DNA from: Georgenia_B sunbinii
GTDB taxonomy: Bacteria; Actinomycetota; Actinomycetes; Actinomycetales; Actinomycetaceae
Length of the DNA: 64,000 bases
NCBI RefSeq assembly: GCF_036421855.1
Contig: NZ_JAZGOK010000004.1
Reading direction: 5' to 3' (one strand)
Shown here: positions 9,275-17,098 of the stretch, in pieces
Layout of the letters: every line of letters starts with the position of its first letter
How positions within the stretch are numbered: position 1 is the stretch's first letter
Notes under the pieces: generated by a model
Told to the model about the DNA's origin: nothing
Databases searched by the model: none
What the model saw: the letters and a program-made list of their open reading frames with translations, nothing else
Made by a program: the position numbers and the translations under genes

Positions 9275-10663
9275 TCAGCCGTCGAGGGTGTCGAGGAGCA
9301 GGTTGAGACCCTCGCCCATGGTGGGGTGGGCAATGACCGCATCGCGGACCTGCTGGTAGCGCAGCCCGCCGAGCATGGCCATCTGGACAGCGGTCATCAC
9401 CTCGCCCGAGTCGTGGCCGAGCAGCGCGACGCCGAGGATGAGGTCGGTGTCAGCGTCGATGACGGCCTTCCAGCTGCCGGTGGTGTCGTGGCGGGTCTTG
9501 GCGCGGGGGATCGCCGCAAGGTCGAGCCGCGCCACCCTCACCCGCTGGCCCTTGGCTCGGGCCTCGGTCTCGCTCAGCCCGACCCGCGCGAGCTCCGGCG
9601 TCGTGAATACGACGTACGGGACCAGACGGCCGGTCGTGACCGTGTCCGCGCCGGTGAGGTTCGCCCGGATGACCCGGAAGTCGTGCCACGAAGCATGGGT
9701 GAACTGCGGACTGCCGGCGACGTCCCCGGCGGCCCACACATGCTCGGCGGTGGTTCGCAGGTGGTCGTCGACGACGACGACGCCGCGGTCGTCCACGTCG
9801 ACACCAGCCGCCGGGAGGTCGAGATCGGCCGTCACGGGCGTCCGGCCAGTGGCGATCAGCAGGTCCGCACCACGGACCTCGGTGCCGTCCCCCAGGGTCA
9901 CGACGACGTCGCCGCCGGGCTCCCGGCGCACCGCCGCGGCCCGCGACCCGAGCCGCACGTCCACCGCCTGCGCGGTGAGGTGCGCGGCGACGTCCGCCGC
10001 GACGTCGGTGTCCTCACGTGCCAGGAGCTGGTCACCACCCTGGAGCAGCGTGACCCGCGAGCCGAAGGTGGCGAACATCGAGGCGAGCTCGCAGCCGACG
10101 TACCCGCCACCGAGGACGAGCAAGGACTCCGGCAGGCGTTCGAGGTGGAGGATGCTCTCGGTGTCCCACACCTCTGCCTCGGTGATGCCGGGCAGGTCCG
10201 GCCACGCGGGCGTGGTGCCGGTGTTGACGAGGACGTCACGGCCGCGGACATGACGGGTCGCGCCGTCGCCGGTCGTGATCGACACGGTGCGCTCGCCGAC
10301 GAAGCGGGCGGTGCCGAGGACGAAGTCCATCCCCGAGGCCGGGAACATCTCGGCGTGCGCCTGCACCATCCCGCCGACGACGCCCTCCTTGTGGGCGCGC
10401 AGCAGGTCGAGGTCGACCGTCGGCTCGCCGTCGACGGCGACCCCGAACCGGGCGGCGGCGCGGGCGGTGAGCAGCGTGCGGGCGGACTCGACGAGTGACT
10501 TGGTGGGGATGCACGCGACATTGATGCAGGTGCCGCCGATCTTGTCCCGCTCGACCATGACCACCGACCACCCGGCCTTCGCCCGGTCCATCGCCAGCGA
10601 CTTGCCGGCCTTGCCGCCGCCAACCACCAGCAGGTCCACGTCCTCGATGTCGTGCTCGCTCAT
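9275..10663 (-). CDS. Pyridine nucleotide-disulfide oxidoreductase (RclA/mercuric-reductase-like)
   Basis: This 462-residue class I flavoprotein disulfide reductase has an FAD motif VVGGGKAGKS, the redox pair in GGTCINVACIPTKS (CxxxxC), an NAD(P) motif VLGGGYVGCE, a second FAD motif WAAGDVAGSP and the C-terminal AHPTMGEGLN with the catalytic His-Glu pair. The details fit the RclA/MerA-like group (reactive chlorine or metal stress) better than lipoamide dehydrogenase. Mycothione reductase is a possible alternative. An in-frame extension upstream is rejected because AGGAGAGACC lies directly before the ATG at 10663. It is a single-gene unit divergent from aconitase. Confidence 0.85.
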   Translation of the reverse strand: MSEHDIEDVDLLVVGGGKAGKSLAMDRAKAGWSVVMVERDKIGGTCINVACIPTKSLVESARTLLTARAAARFGVAVDGEPTVDLDLLRAHKEGVVGGMVQAHAEMFPASGMDFVLGTARFVGERTVSITTGDGATRHVRGRDVLVNTGTTPAWPDLPGITEAEVWDTESILHLERLPESLLVLGGGYVGCELASMFATFGSRVTLLQGGDQLLAREDTDVAADVAAHLTAQAVDVRLGSRAAAVRREPGGDVVVTLGDGTEVRGADLLIATGRTPVTADLDLPAAGVDVDDRGVVVVDDHLRTTAEHVWAAGDVAGSPQFTHASWHDFRVIRANLTGADTVTTGRLVPYVVFTTPELARVGLSETEARAKGQRVRVARLDLAAIPRAKTRHDTTGSWKAVIDADTDLILGVALLGHDSGEVMTAVQMAMLGGLRYQQVRDAVIAHPTMGEGLNLLLDTLDG

Positions 10664-10783
10664 CGGTCTCTCCTCGCTGCTCGACAGGTGCTCGTCGCAG
10701 AGCCGCACGACGCCCCGTTCCCATCTACTCACGCCGGTCCCAGCTTCGCTCGCGACGTACGCTGCCGGGCGCCGCGAACCGGG

Positions 10784-10804
10784 GTACGGTGAAAACGTAC
10801 GGTG
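10784..10804 (+). promoter_or_regulatory. Direct repeat GTACGGTG upstream of aconitase
   Basis: GTACGGTG occurs at 10784-10791 and again at 10797-10804, spaced 13 bases start to start. Each copy contains TACGGT, a good actinobacterial -10 box, so this may be a pair of promoters. It could also be a regulator half-site pair for acnA. The distance to the acnA ATG is about 70 bases, leaving room for a 5' leader. Confidence 0.35.
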
Positions 10805-10873
10805 TGCCGAGCGTCACGCGGCCGCTGCCGGTTCATGTGACGGCTCCCCGGGCATCGGCGATGAGGAGGAGCC

Positions 10874-13660
10874 ATGACCATGGACAGCTTCGGTGCGCGC
10901 GACCGGCTCGACGTCGGCGGCAGCAGCTATGACATCTTCCGGCTCGACCGGGTCGAGGGCTCGGCGCGGTTGCCGTTCAGCCTGAAGATCCTGCTGGAGA
11001 ACCTGCTGCGGAACGAGGACGGCCGGCTCGTCACTGCCGAGCAGGTCCGTGCGATGGCCACGTGGGACCCGGCGGCGACGCAGGGCCCCGAGATCCAGTT
11101 CACCCCGGCCAGGGTGCTCATGCAGGACTTCACCGGCGTGCCGTGCATCGTCGACCTCGTCGCGATGCGTGACGCGATGACTGCCGCTGGCGGCGACCCG
11201 GCGAGGGTCAACCCGCTCATCCCGACCGACCTCGTCATCGACCACTCGGTCATCGCCGACGTCTTCGGCCGCGCCGACGCGTTCCAGGTGAACACCGAGC
11301 TCGAGTTCGAGCGCAACCAGGAGCGCTACGAGCTGCTCCGCTGGGGTCAGCACGCCTTCGACGACTTCCAGGTGGTCCCGCCCGGCACCGGGATCTGCCA
11401 CCAGGTCAACCTCGAGCACCTCGCCAGCGTCGTCTTCACCCGCGACGGTGAGCAGCGCCCGCTCGCCTACCCCGACACGGTCGTCGGCACCGACTCCCAC
11501 ACCCCGATGATCAACGGGCTCGGCGTGCTCGGCTGGGGCGTCGGCGGCATCGAGGCGGAGGCCGCGATGCTGGGCCAGCCGATGAGCATGCTCATCCCGC
11601 AGGTCGTGGGCCTCAAGCTCACCGGCGAGCTGCCCGAGGGCACCACCGCCACCGACCTCGTCCTCACCGTGGCTGAGCTGCTGCGCCGTACTCGCGTCGT
11701 GGGGAAGTTCGTCGACTTCTTCGGTCCCGGTGTCGCGAGCGTGCCGCTCGCCACCCGCGCGACGCTGGGGAACATGAGCCCGGAGTATGGCTCCACGGTG
11801 AGCATCTTCCCGGTCGACGACGAGACGCTGACCTACCTGCGGCTCACCGGCCGCAGCGAGCACCAGATCGCCCTCGTCGAGGCCTATGCCAAGGAGCAGG
11901 GCCTGTGGCACGACCCGGACCACGCCCCCGACTACTCGCAGGTGGTCGAGCTCGACCTCGGGTCCGTCGAGCCGTCGATCGCCGGGCCCAAGCGTCCGCA
12001 GGACCGCATCCCGCTCAAGGCCGCGCAGTGGGCGGTCCGCGGCCTGCTCGCCGGCCGCTCCCACGAGGAGGCCGTGCAGGGCGGGCTCGACGACGCCTCG
12101 GCCGACTCCTTCCCGGCCAGCGACCCGATCGCCATCAGCTTGCGGGTCGCCCGGGACGAACCGCCGCACCAGGGTGGCTACGCCCGGCCCGCCGAGTGGC
12201 CGTCCGACCCGGTCGACATCACCATCGGGGACGCGACGACGCAGCTCGACCACGGCGACGTCGTCATCGCAGCGATCACCTCGTGCACGAACACCTCGAA
12301 CCCGTCGGTGATGATCGGCGCCGGGCTGCTCGCCAAGAAGGCGGTCGAGCGCGGGCTGGGATCCCGGCCGTGGGTCAAGACGTCGCTGGCGCCCGGCTCC
12401 CGGGTGGTCACCGACTATTTCGACAAGGCCGGCCTGACGCCGTACCTCGACCAGCTCGGGTTCAACCTCGTGGGCTACGGCTGCACGACGTGCATCGGCA
12501 ACTCCGGACCGCTCATCCCCGAGGTCAGCGAGGCCGTCACTGGCAATGATCTGTCGGTGGCCGCGGTGCTCTCCGGGAACCGGAACTTCGAGGGCCGGAT
12601 CCACGGCGAGACCAAGATGAACTTCCTGACCTCCCCGCCGCTCGTCATCGCCTACGCGCTCGCGGGCAGCACGCAGACCGACCTGCTCACCGAACCTCTC
12701 GGGCAGGGCAACGACGGTCAGGACGTCTACCTACGCGACATCTGGCCGACGACGGCGGAGATCAAGGACGCCGTCGACGCCACCGTCGAGGCGCAGATGT
12801 TCACCGAGGGCTACGCCGACGTCCTCACCGGGGACGACAACTGGCAGGGCATGGAGCTGTCGGACACCCTCACCTTCGACTGGGACGAGGCCTCCACCTA
12901 CGTGCGCCGCCCCCCGTACTTCGACGACATGCCCGTCGAGCCCGAGCCGCTGCGCGACGTCGCCGGTGCCCGGGTGCTCGCCTACCTCGGTGACTCGGTC
13001 ACTACCGACCACATCTCCCCGGCCGGCGCGATCCGCAAGGACTCCCCGGCCGGTCAGTACCTCACCGAGCACGGCGTGAGGGTCAAGGACTTCAACTCCT
13101 ACGGATCGCGCCGCGGCAACCACGAGGTGATGATCCGCGGCACGTTCGCCAACGTGCGGCTGCGGAACAAGCTCGTGCCCGACGTCGAGGGCGGCTTCAC
13201 CCGCCACCTGCCGGACGGCGAGCCGGAGAGCATCTTCGACGCCGCGCAGAAGTACGCGGCGGACGCCACGCCGCTCGTGGTGGTCGCGGGCGCCGAGTAC
13301 GGCTCAGGATCCTCCCGGGACTGGGCCGCCAAGGGCACCATGCTGCTCGGCGTCAAGGCGGTGCTGGCGACGTCCTACGAGCGGATCCACCGCTCCAACC
13401 TCATCGGGATGGGTGTGCTGCCGCTGCAGTTCGCCGAGGGGGAGGACGCCGAGTCGCTCGGCCTCACCGGCGAGGAGACCTTCTCGATCCTCGGCCTCGA
13501 GGGCACGGACGAGATCCCGCGGGAGGTCACCGTGCGGATCGAGTCCGACGGCGAGAGCCGTGAGTTGACGATGCGGGTGCGGATCGACACCCCGGTGGAG
13601 GCCGCCCACTACCGTCACGGCGGCATCCTGCCCTACGTGCTTCGCCAGATGCTCGGCTAA
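10874..13660 (+). CDS. acnA: Aconitate hydratase
   Basis: It interconverts citrate and isocitrate in the TCA cycle. The 928-residue length fits the AcnA/IRP type found in actinobacteria. The [4Fe-4S] cysteines are visible in ITSCTNTSNP and YGCTTCIGNSG, and the C-terminal swivel domain has GAEYGSGSSRDWAAKG. Around residues 405-416 there is an insert reading DDASADSFPASDP, which resembles the tail motif of unrelated small actinobacterial proteins. The start ATG follows GAGGAGG. The gene is monocistronic: the next gene converges on it 15 bases after the stop, leaving no room for a separate terminator. Confidence 0.96.
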   Translation: MTMDSFGARDRLDVGGSSYDIFRLDRVEGSARLPFSLKILLENLLRNEDGRLVTAEQVRAMATWDPAATQGPEIQFTPARVLMQDFTGVPCIVDLVAMRDAMTAAGGDPARVNPLIPTDLVIDHSVIADVFGRADAFQVNTELEFERNQERYELLRWGQHAFDDFQVVPPGTGICHQVNLEHLASVVFTRDGEQRPLAYPDTVVGTDSHTPMINGLGVLGWGVGGIEAEAAMLGQPMSMLIPQVVGLKLTGELPEGTTATDLVLTVAELLRRTRVVGKFVDFFGPGVASVPLATRATLGNMSPEYGSTVSIFPVDDETLTYLRLTGRSEHQIALVEAYAKEQGLWHDPDHAPDYSQVVELDLGSVEPSIAGPKRPQDRIPLKAAQWAVRGLLAGRSHEEAVQGGLDDASADSFPASDPIAISLRVARDEPPHQGGYARPAEWPSDPVDITIGDATTQLDHGDVVIAAITSCTNTSNPSVMIGAGLLAKKAVERGLGSRPWVKTSLAPGSRVVTDYFDKAGLTPYLDQLGFNLVGYGCTTCIGNSGPLIPEVSEAVTGNDLSVAAVLSGNRNFEGRIHGETKMNFLTSPPLVIAYALAGSTQTDLLTEPLGQGNDGQDVYLRDIWPTTAEIKDAVDATVEAQMFTEGYADVLTGDDNWQGMELSDTLTFDWDEASTYVRRPPYFDDMPVEPEPLRDVAGARVLAYLGDSVTTDHISPAGAIRKDSPAGQYLTEHGVRVKDFNSYGSRRGNHEVMIRGTFANVRLRNKLVPDVEGGFTRHLPDGEPESIFDAAQKYAADATPLVVVAGAEYGSGSSRDWAAKGTMLLGVKAVLATSYERIHRSNLIGMGVLPLQFAEGEDAESLGLTGEETFSILGLEGTDEIPREVTVRIESDGESRELTMRVRIDTPVEAAHYRHGGILPYVLRQMLG

Positions 13661-13675
13661 GAAGCACCGATCAGG

Positions 13676-14347
13676 CTATGGGCGACCGAGCCGATCACCG
13701 GGGTGATCGAGCAGCTGATCCTGCAGGAGCCGCGTGAGCCAGTCGGCGTACTCGGCATCCGACCAGCCGCAGGCATCCCTTGCCGCCAGGTAGAGCTCGA
13801 CCCCGGTCAGCATCCAGGCGCGATCGACCCCCCGCGCGATCGTGAGGTCGCGGGATAGTGCCCCGGCCTGTTCGAGGTCGGTCACCAGTTCGCGTAGTGC
13901 CGCCCGCCGGTGTTGGTCGCCTTGCGTCCGGAGCTCGGCAAGAGCCGGGTCTCCAGCGGCGACGTGCATCGCGGTGAGCGCAACCTTGCTGCTGGAAAGC
14001 AGAGCACTGGTCCATGCGGCAAAGTCCGCCAGCTTCCGTCGCGGGTCTGCCTCGGCGCGGACACGGACCAACCATCCGGCGGCATCGGCGTCGTGCTCCA
14101 GCTGGGCGAGGAGCGCGCCGACGATCGCGCCCTTGGAGCCGAAGGTGGCATACACCGTTTGCGGTGTCACCCCGGCAACCTCGGCAACCTCGGCGACCGT
14201 CGTTCCGGCGAACCCGTGCTCGGCGAAGAGGTCGCGTGCCGACGCCGCGATGCGCTCTCGCGTCTCGGCGGCGCGCCGGGTCCGCAGCGGAGACCGATAG
14301 GTACGGGCCGGCCTCTCGTCCGGCGGAGGGCCGGGTCTTGGGGTCAT
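13676..14347 (-). CDS. TetR-family transcriptional regulator
   Basis: This 223-residue DNA-binding repressor-type protein has an N-terminal helix-turn-helix, GFAGTTVAEVAEVAGVTPQTVYATFGSKGAIVGALL (read as adjacent segments, about residues 46-80), and a ligand-binding C-terminal domain of unknown specificity. The start at 14347 is preferred over much longer upstream extensions because homology to TetR begins shortly after it and the extension would run through the divergent gene. It faces two membrane-protein genes across about 93 bases that hold a likely operator, so it probably controls them and perhaps itself. Confidence 0.85.
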   Translation of the reverse strand: MTPRPGPPPDERPARTYRSPLRTRRAAETRERIAASARDLFAEHGFAGTTVAEVAEVAGVTPQTVYATFGSKGAIVGALLAQLEHDADAAGWLVRVRAEADPRRKLADFAAWTSALLSSSKVALTAMHVAAGDPALAELRTQGDQHRRAALRELVTDLEQAGALSRDLTIARGVDRAWMLTGVELYLAARDACGWSDAEYADWLTRLLQDQLLDHPGDRLGRP

Positions 14348-14361
14348 AGCCCAAATAATAC

Positions 14362-14385
14362 TTGACCTGACTCGACTAAGGTGAA
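14362..14385. promoter_or_regulatory. Candidate TetR operator overlapping a promoter
   Basis: TTGACCT (14362-14368) and AGGTGAA (14379-14385) form an inverted repeat with one mismatch across 10 bases. The left half also reads TTGACC, a near-perfect -35 box, and TACCGT at 14386-14391 lies 18 bases after it as a -10 candidate. A repressor bound here would block the promoter of the plus-strand genes. Confidence 0.5.
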
Positions 14386-14440
14386 TACCGTGATCGGCGA
14401 CACCAAAGGTCCCGTCGAAGTGCCCGAGGAGGTGGGAACC

Positions 14441-15019
14441 ATGCCGGGTCAGGTTGTCGGTTCGCTGATCGCGGCCGGGTTCGGAGCGGTGTACATCGTG
14501 GTTAACGCCGGATCGTTGCCGCCGGGGGTTCAGTGGTCCCTCCGGGCCGTAGCGGCGGCGGCACTGTGCTTCGTGGTGATCGCAGTGTCCCGCAGGGCTG
14601 CCGGGCACCGACCGGCTGCTGGGCGGCCCGATGGGCCGGTCTTCCCCCGCACCTACTGGCTGGTGGTGGGTGTCGAAGCCGCACTGCTCTTCGGAGGGGT
14701 CCGTGTCGTGGCAGGACCGCTGGCGACGCCGGAGGCAGGCGTTGCATGGGTCTCGGTGGTGGTCGGGGTTCACTTCTTCGCTCTCGCCCGAATCTTCGAT
14801 CAGGCATTCTTCAACCTGCTGGGCGCCGCGATCAGCCTCTGCGGCGTCGCGGCTCTCCTCCTCGCATTCACGGGGGCCGGGCTGCCGAGCGTCGACCTGG
14901 TTGGCGGCGTCGCTCCCGGGCTGCTGCTGCTTGCCTCCGCTCTGTGGGGCATTCAGCGTCGCCCCGTGGCAGCAGCGACGCCTCACTCGTCCTTCATGGC
15001 AGACCAGGGAGGCCGCTGA
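14441..15019 (+). CDS. Integral membrane protein of unknown function
   Basis: The product has 192 residues and about six hydrophobic segments, including GSLIAAGFGAVYIVV near the start and a C-terminal pair around LLGAAISLCGVAALLLAF. I do not recognise a family with a known activity. The ATG at 14441 is chosen because AGGAGG lies eight bases upstream. In-frame GTG codons at 14381 and 14390 would give up to 20 more residues and would place the start inside the likely operator. It is the first gene of a run of three that are nearly overlapping, opposite the TetR gene. Confidence 0.7.
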   Translation: MPGQVVGSLIAAGFGAVYIVVNAGSLPPGVQWSLRAVAAAALCFVVIAVSRRAAGHRPAAGRPDGPVFPRTYWLVVGVEAALLFGGVRVVAGPLATPEAGVAWVSVVVGVHFFALARIFDQAFFNLLGAAISLCGVAALLLAFTGAGLPSVDLVGGVAPGLLLLASALWGIQRRPVAAATPHSSFMADQGGR

Positions 15020-15020
15020 G

Positions 15021-15641
15021 ATGGCGATCGACGACGACGTCCGACATGGCCTCGCGGGCGCATGGGACCGTTTCGCCGGGCCCGGGCAGTCGAGAGGCGA
15101 AGGTGTCGGCACGATCGCCGCCGTCGCCGCCGCAGCGGCGTGGGGTGACCACGCGCTCGAGCGGGGGGCCCCGCGGCACTGCCGGGGACTGATGCGGCTG
15201 GCCGCGGTCGACCTGTGGGGCGGGGTCTGGGTCAACAACACCCCCAGCTGCGTGCGCTGGTACGAACGGCCTGGCCAGGGGGCCGGTGAGCACGTCGCAT
15301 TCGCAGCCGTGCACCTTCTTCACGCCGGAGCGGTCGGCTACACCGACGCGGCCGTGGGGAACCGCACCCGAGGCTCGGCGCTCCGCTGGACACTTGCCCA
15401 CTACGCGTGGCTGCTCACGACCACGTCGGTGATCGCCACCGCGCCGAGACACGTGCGCCTGCCGATCGCTCTTGCCGCAACGGCGGTCGGGCTCGGACTG
15501 GATCGAGTCCTGGGACGCTCCGTGGCTGCGCCCTGGTTCGCGCCGGTCTACTACACCAAGCTCCTGATCGGCCACGCCGCAGGAAGCGTCTGGACCGGAA
15601 AGCACCATCCGCAAGCTATCTCAGCCAAGAAAGGACGATGA
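15021..15641 (+). CDS. Hypothetical membrane-associated protein
   Basis: A 206-residue product starts one base after the previous stop and is preceded by GGGAGG. The N-terminal third is alanine-rich and only moderately hydrophobic; the C-terminal half has hydrophobic stretches (LAHYAWLLTTTSVIA and LPIALAATAVGLGLDRVLG) that may span the membrane. Several Trp, His and Tyr residues cluster at CVRWYERPGQGAGEHVAF. I do not recognise the family. Close packing with its upstream neighbour and an ATGA-type junction with the downstream VOC gene suggest one operon. Confidence 0.65.
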   Translation: MAIDDDVRHGLAGAWDRFAGPGQSRGEGVGTIAAVAAAAAWGDHALERGAPRHCRGLMRLAAVDLWGGVWVNNTPSCVRWYERPGQGAGEHVAFAAVHLLHAGAVGYTDAAVGNRTRGSALRWTLAHYAWLLTTTSVIATAPRHVRLPIALAATAVGLGLDRVLGRSVAAPWFAPVYYTKLLIGHAAGSVWTGKHHPQAISAKKGR

Positions 15642-15646
15642 CAGCC

Positions 15647-16030
15647 ATGGACATGAAACTTGAGGTCATCGGGATCCCGGTCTCCGACGTCGACGCCGCC
15701 AAGGCGTTCTACACGGAGCAGGTGGGTTTCGGACTTGACCACGACGTCACCCCGGCGCCGGGGATGCGGGTCGTCCAGATGACCCCACCGGGCTCTGCGT
15801 GCTCTGTCGTGATCGGGGAGGGCATGCCGCTGGGCGAACCCGGTTCGACCAAGGGCCCGCAGCTCGTCGTCAGCGACATCGACGCGGCCCGTGCCGCGCT
15901 CGCAGGCCGAGGCGTCGCGATCACCGAGGTGCAGCAGCTCGGTCCCGAGGGTGCGCCGGGATCCAGGTTCGCATTCTTCACGGACCCCGACGGCAACGGT
16001 TGGTCGTTGCAGGAGATGCGCGGGGACTGA
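15647..16030 (+). CDS. VOC-family protein (paralogue of the gene at 19.4 kb)
   Basis: This 127-residue single VOC domain begins MDMKLEVIGIPVSDVDAAKA and contains RVVQMTPPGSACSVVIG and the C-terminal FTDPDGNGWSLQEM. ATG at 15647 is preferred because AAGGA is about 11 bases upstream and family members start MDMKLEV; an ATG at 15638 overlapping the previous stop as ATGA is possible. The block VQMTPPGSACS is shared exactly with the VOC protein at 19401, so the two are paralogues. Function unknown; it is probably co-transcribed with the two membrane proteins and so likely under the TetR regulator. Confidence 0.85.
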   Translation: MDMKLEVIGIPVSDVDAAKAFYTEQVGFGLDHDVTPAPGMRVVQMTPPGSACSVVIGEGMPLGEPGSTKGPQLVVSDIDAARAALAGRGVAITEVQQLGPEGAPGSRFAFFTDPDGNGWSLQEMRGD

Positions 16031-16077
16031 GTGTCTCGCGGGCATGGAGCGTTGGACGGACGAGACGGGAGGCACGG

Positions 16078-16452
16078 ATGACAACGCTGCTGTTGGTGCT
16101 GGCGGGCCTGGGAGCATTGGCGATCGTGGTGATCGGCCTGCGGTTCCTGCTGGTGCCCCGCACGGCGGCCGCCCAGTTCGGGCTCGGCGATGGTGCGGCC
16201 GTGACGGCCGAGCCCTGGCTGGCGGTCAAAGGCGTGCGGGACGTGGTCAGTGGCTTGGTCGTGCTGCCCGCCCTGCTGAGCGGTCAGGCGTGGCTGGTCG
16301 GTGCGATGTGCCTCATCGCCGCGGTGACCCCGTGGGCGGATGTGGTGGTGGCGACTCGCAGCGGCGGCTCTCGTGGCCGTGCCCTCGCTGTGCACGGCGG
16401 GACCGGCGCGGCGCTCGTGGTGATCGGAGCGCTGCTCCTGCTGGCGTCGTGA
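16078..16452 (+). CDS. Small membrane protein, DUF4267-like
   Basis: The 124-residue product has four predicted membrane helices. The pattern GLRFLLVPRTAAAQFGLG followed by a WLAVKGVRDVVSGLVVLP segment is characteristic of the DUF4267 family of small integral membrane proteins, whose function is unknown. The ATG follows GACGGGAGGCACGG. It lies 47 bases after the VOC gene and may be the last member of the TetR-associated operon. A 9-bp inverted repeat follows it. Confidence 0.75.
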   Translation: MTTLLLVLAGLGALAIVVIGLRFLLVPRTAAAQFGLGDGAAVTAEPWLAVKGVRDVVSGLVVLPALLSGQAWLVGAMCLIAAVTPWADVVVATRSGGSRGRALAVHGGTGAALVVIGALLLLAS

Positions 16453-16483
16453 CCCGGGCCCGACCCTGTCTCCCAATTTTTGC

Positions 16484-16517
16484 CATAAGTAGGACGCGGT
16501 TCGTCCTACTCATAAGT
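16484..16517. promoter_or_regulatory. Palindrome flanked by CATAAGT direct repeats
   Basis: AGTAGGACG (16488-16496) and CGTCCTACT (16502-16510) form a perfect 9-bp inverted repeat around a five-base loop. CATAAGT occurs at 16484-16490 and 16511-16517. The element is more AT-rich than its surroundings and lies about 40 bases upstream of a VOC gene. It could be a regulator operator or a terminator for the preceding gene; no T-run follows. Confidence 0.45.
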
Positions 16518-16557
16518 GTTGGCTTCGTCAGCACAAACGTTCAGATTGGAAGGATTA

Positions 16558-17064
16558 ATGACCGAGACGAAGAGCATCAATCCCCCTGGCTACACGAGCG
16601 TCGCACCGTGGGTCGTCACCGAGGACACTGGAGCACTGCTCGACTTCATCGCGCAGGTTCTCGACGGGAAAGAACTCGCCCGCGTCGTCATCGAGGACGG
16701 TTCGATCGGCCACGGAGAGATCCGGGTTGGAGATACCGTCGTCCTGGCCTTCGATCGGCGTCCTGAGTGGCCGGTCATGCCCAGCCTGTTGCGTGTGTGG
16801 GTGCCGGATGCAGACGAGACGTTCGCGAAGGCCGTCGCCGCGGGTGCAACGGTGGTGACCGAGGTCAGCGACAGCGCGTTCGGCCAGCGTGGAGGGCGGA
16901 TCAAGGATCCGTTCGGCAACATCTGGTGGGTGGTGAGTAACGTCGAGGACGTTCCCGAGGATGTGATGTGGCAGCGATTGCAGGAGCCCGCCTACGCAGA
17001 CCAGATGCGCATCGCGCAGTGGACACTCGATACCGAACTCAAGCGGTCCAAGTTGTCGTTGTAG
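16558..17064 (+). CDS. VOC-family protein, PhnB/YdhR-like
   Basis: This 168-residue VOC protein is of the type opening NPPGYTSVAPWVVTEDTGAL, as in PhnB-like and uncharacterised glyoxalase proteins. The fold's second half ends RGGRIKDPFGNIWWVVSNVE, followed by a tail, EDVPEDVMWQRLQEP, that is usual in this subgroup. No catalytic role is established for these proteins. The ATG follows TTGGAAGGATTA. A separate promoter is likely because of the AT-rich, palindrome-containing leader. The gene is convergent with the Stealth gene. Confidence 0.82.
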   Translation: MTETKSINPPGYTSVAPWVVTEDTGALLDFIAQVLDGKELARVVIEDGSIGHGEIRVGDTVVLAFDRRPEWPVMPSLLRVWVPDADETFAKAVAAGATVVTEVSDSAFGQRGGRIKDPFGNIWWVVSNVEDVPEDVMWQRLQEPAYADQMRIAQWTLDTELKRSKLSL

Positions 17065-17098
17065 ACGTGATGAAGCGGCCACCACTGCGGGCAGCGTC

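Noticed and set aside
13676..15241. A 521-codon version of the TetR gene
   Set aside because: The added N-terminal 298 residues are antisense to the membrane-protein genes and cross the likely operator.
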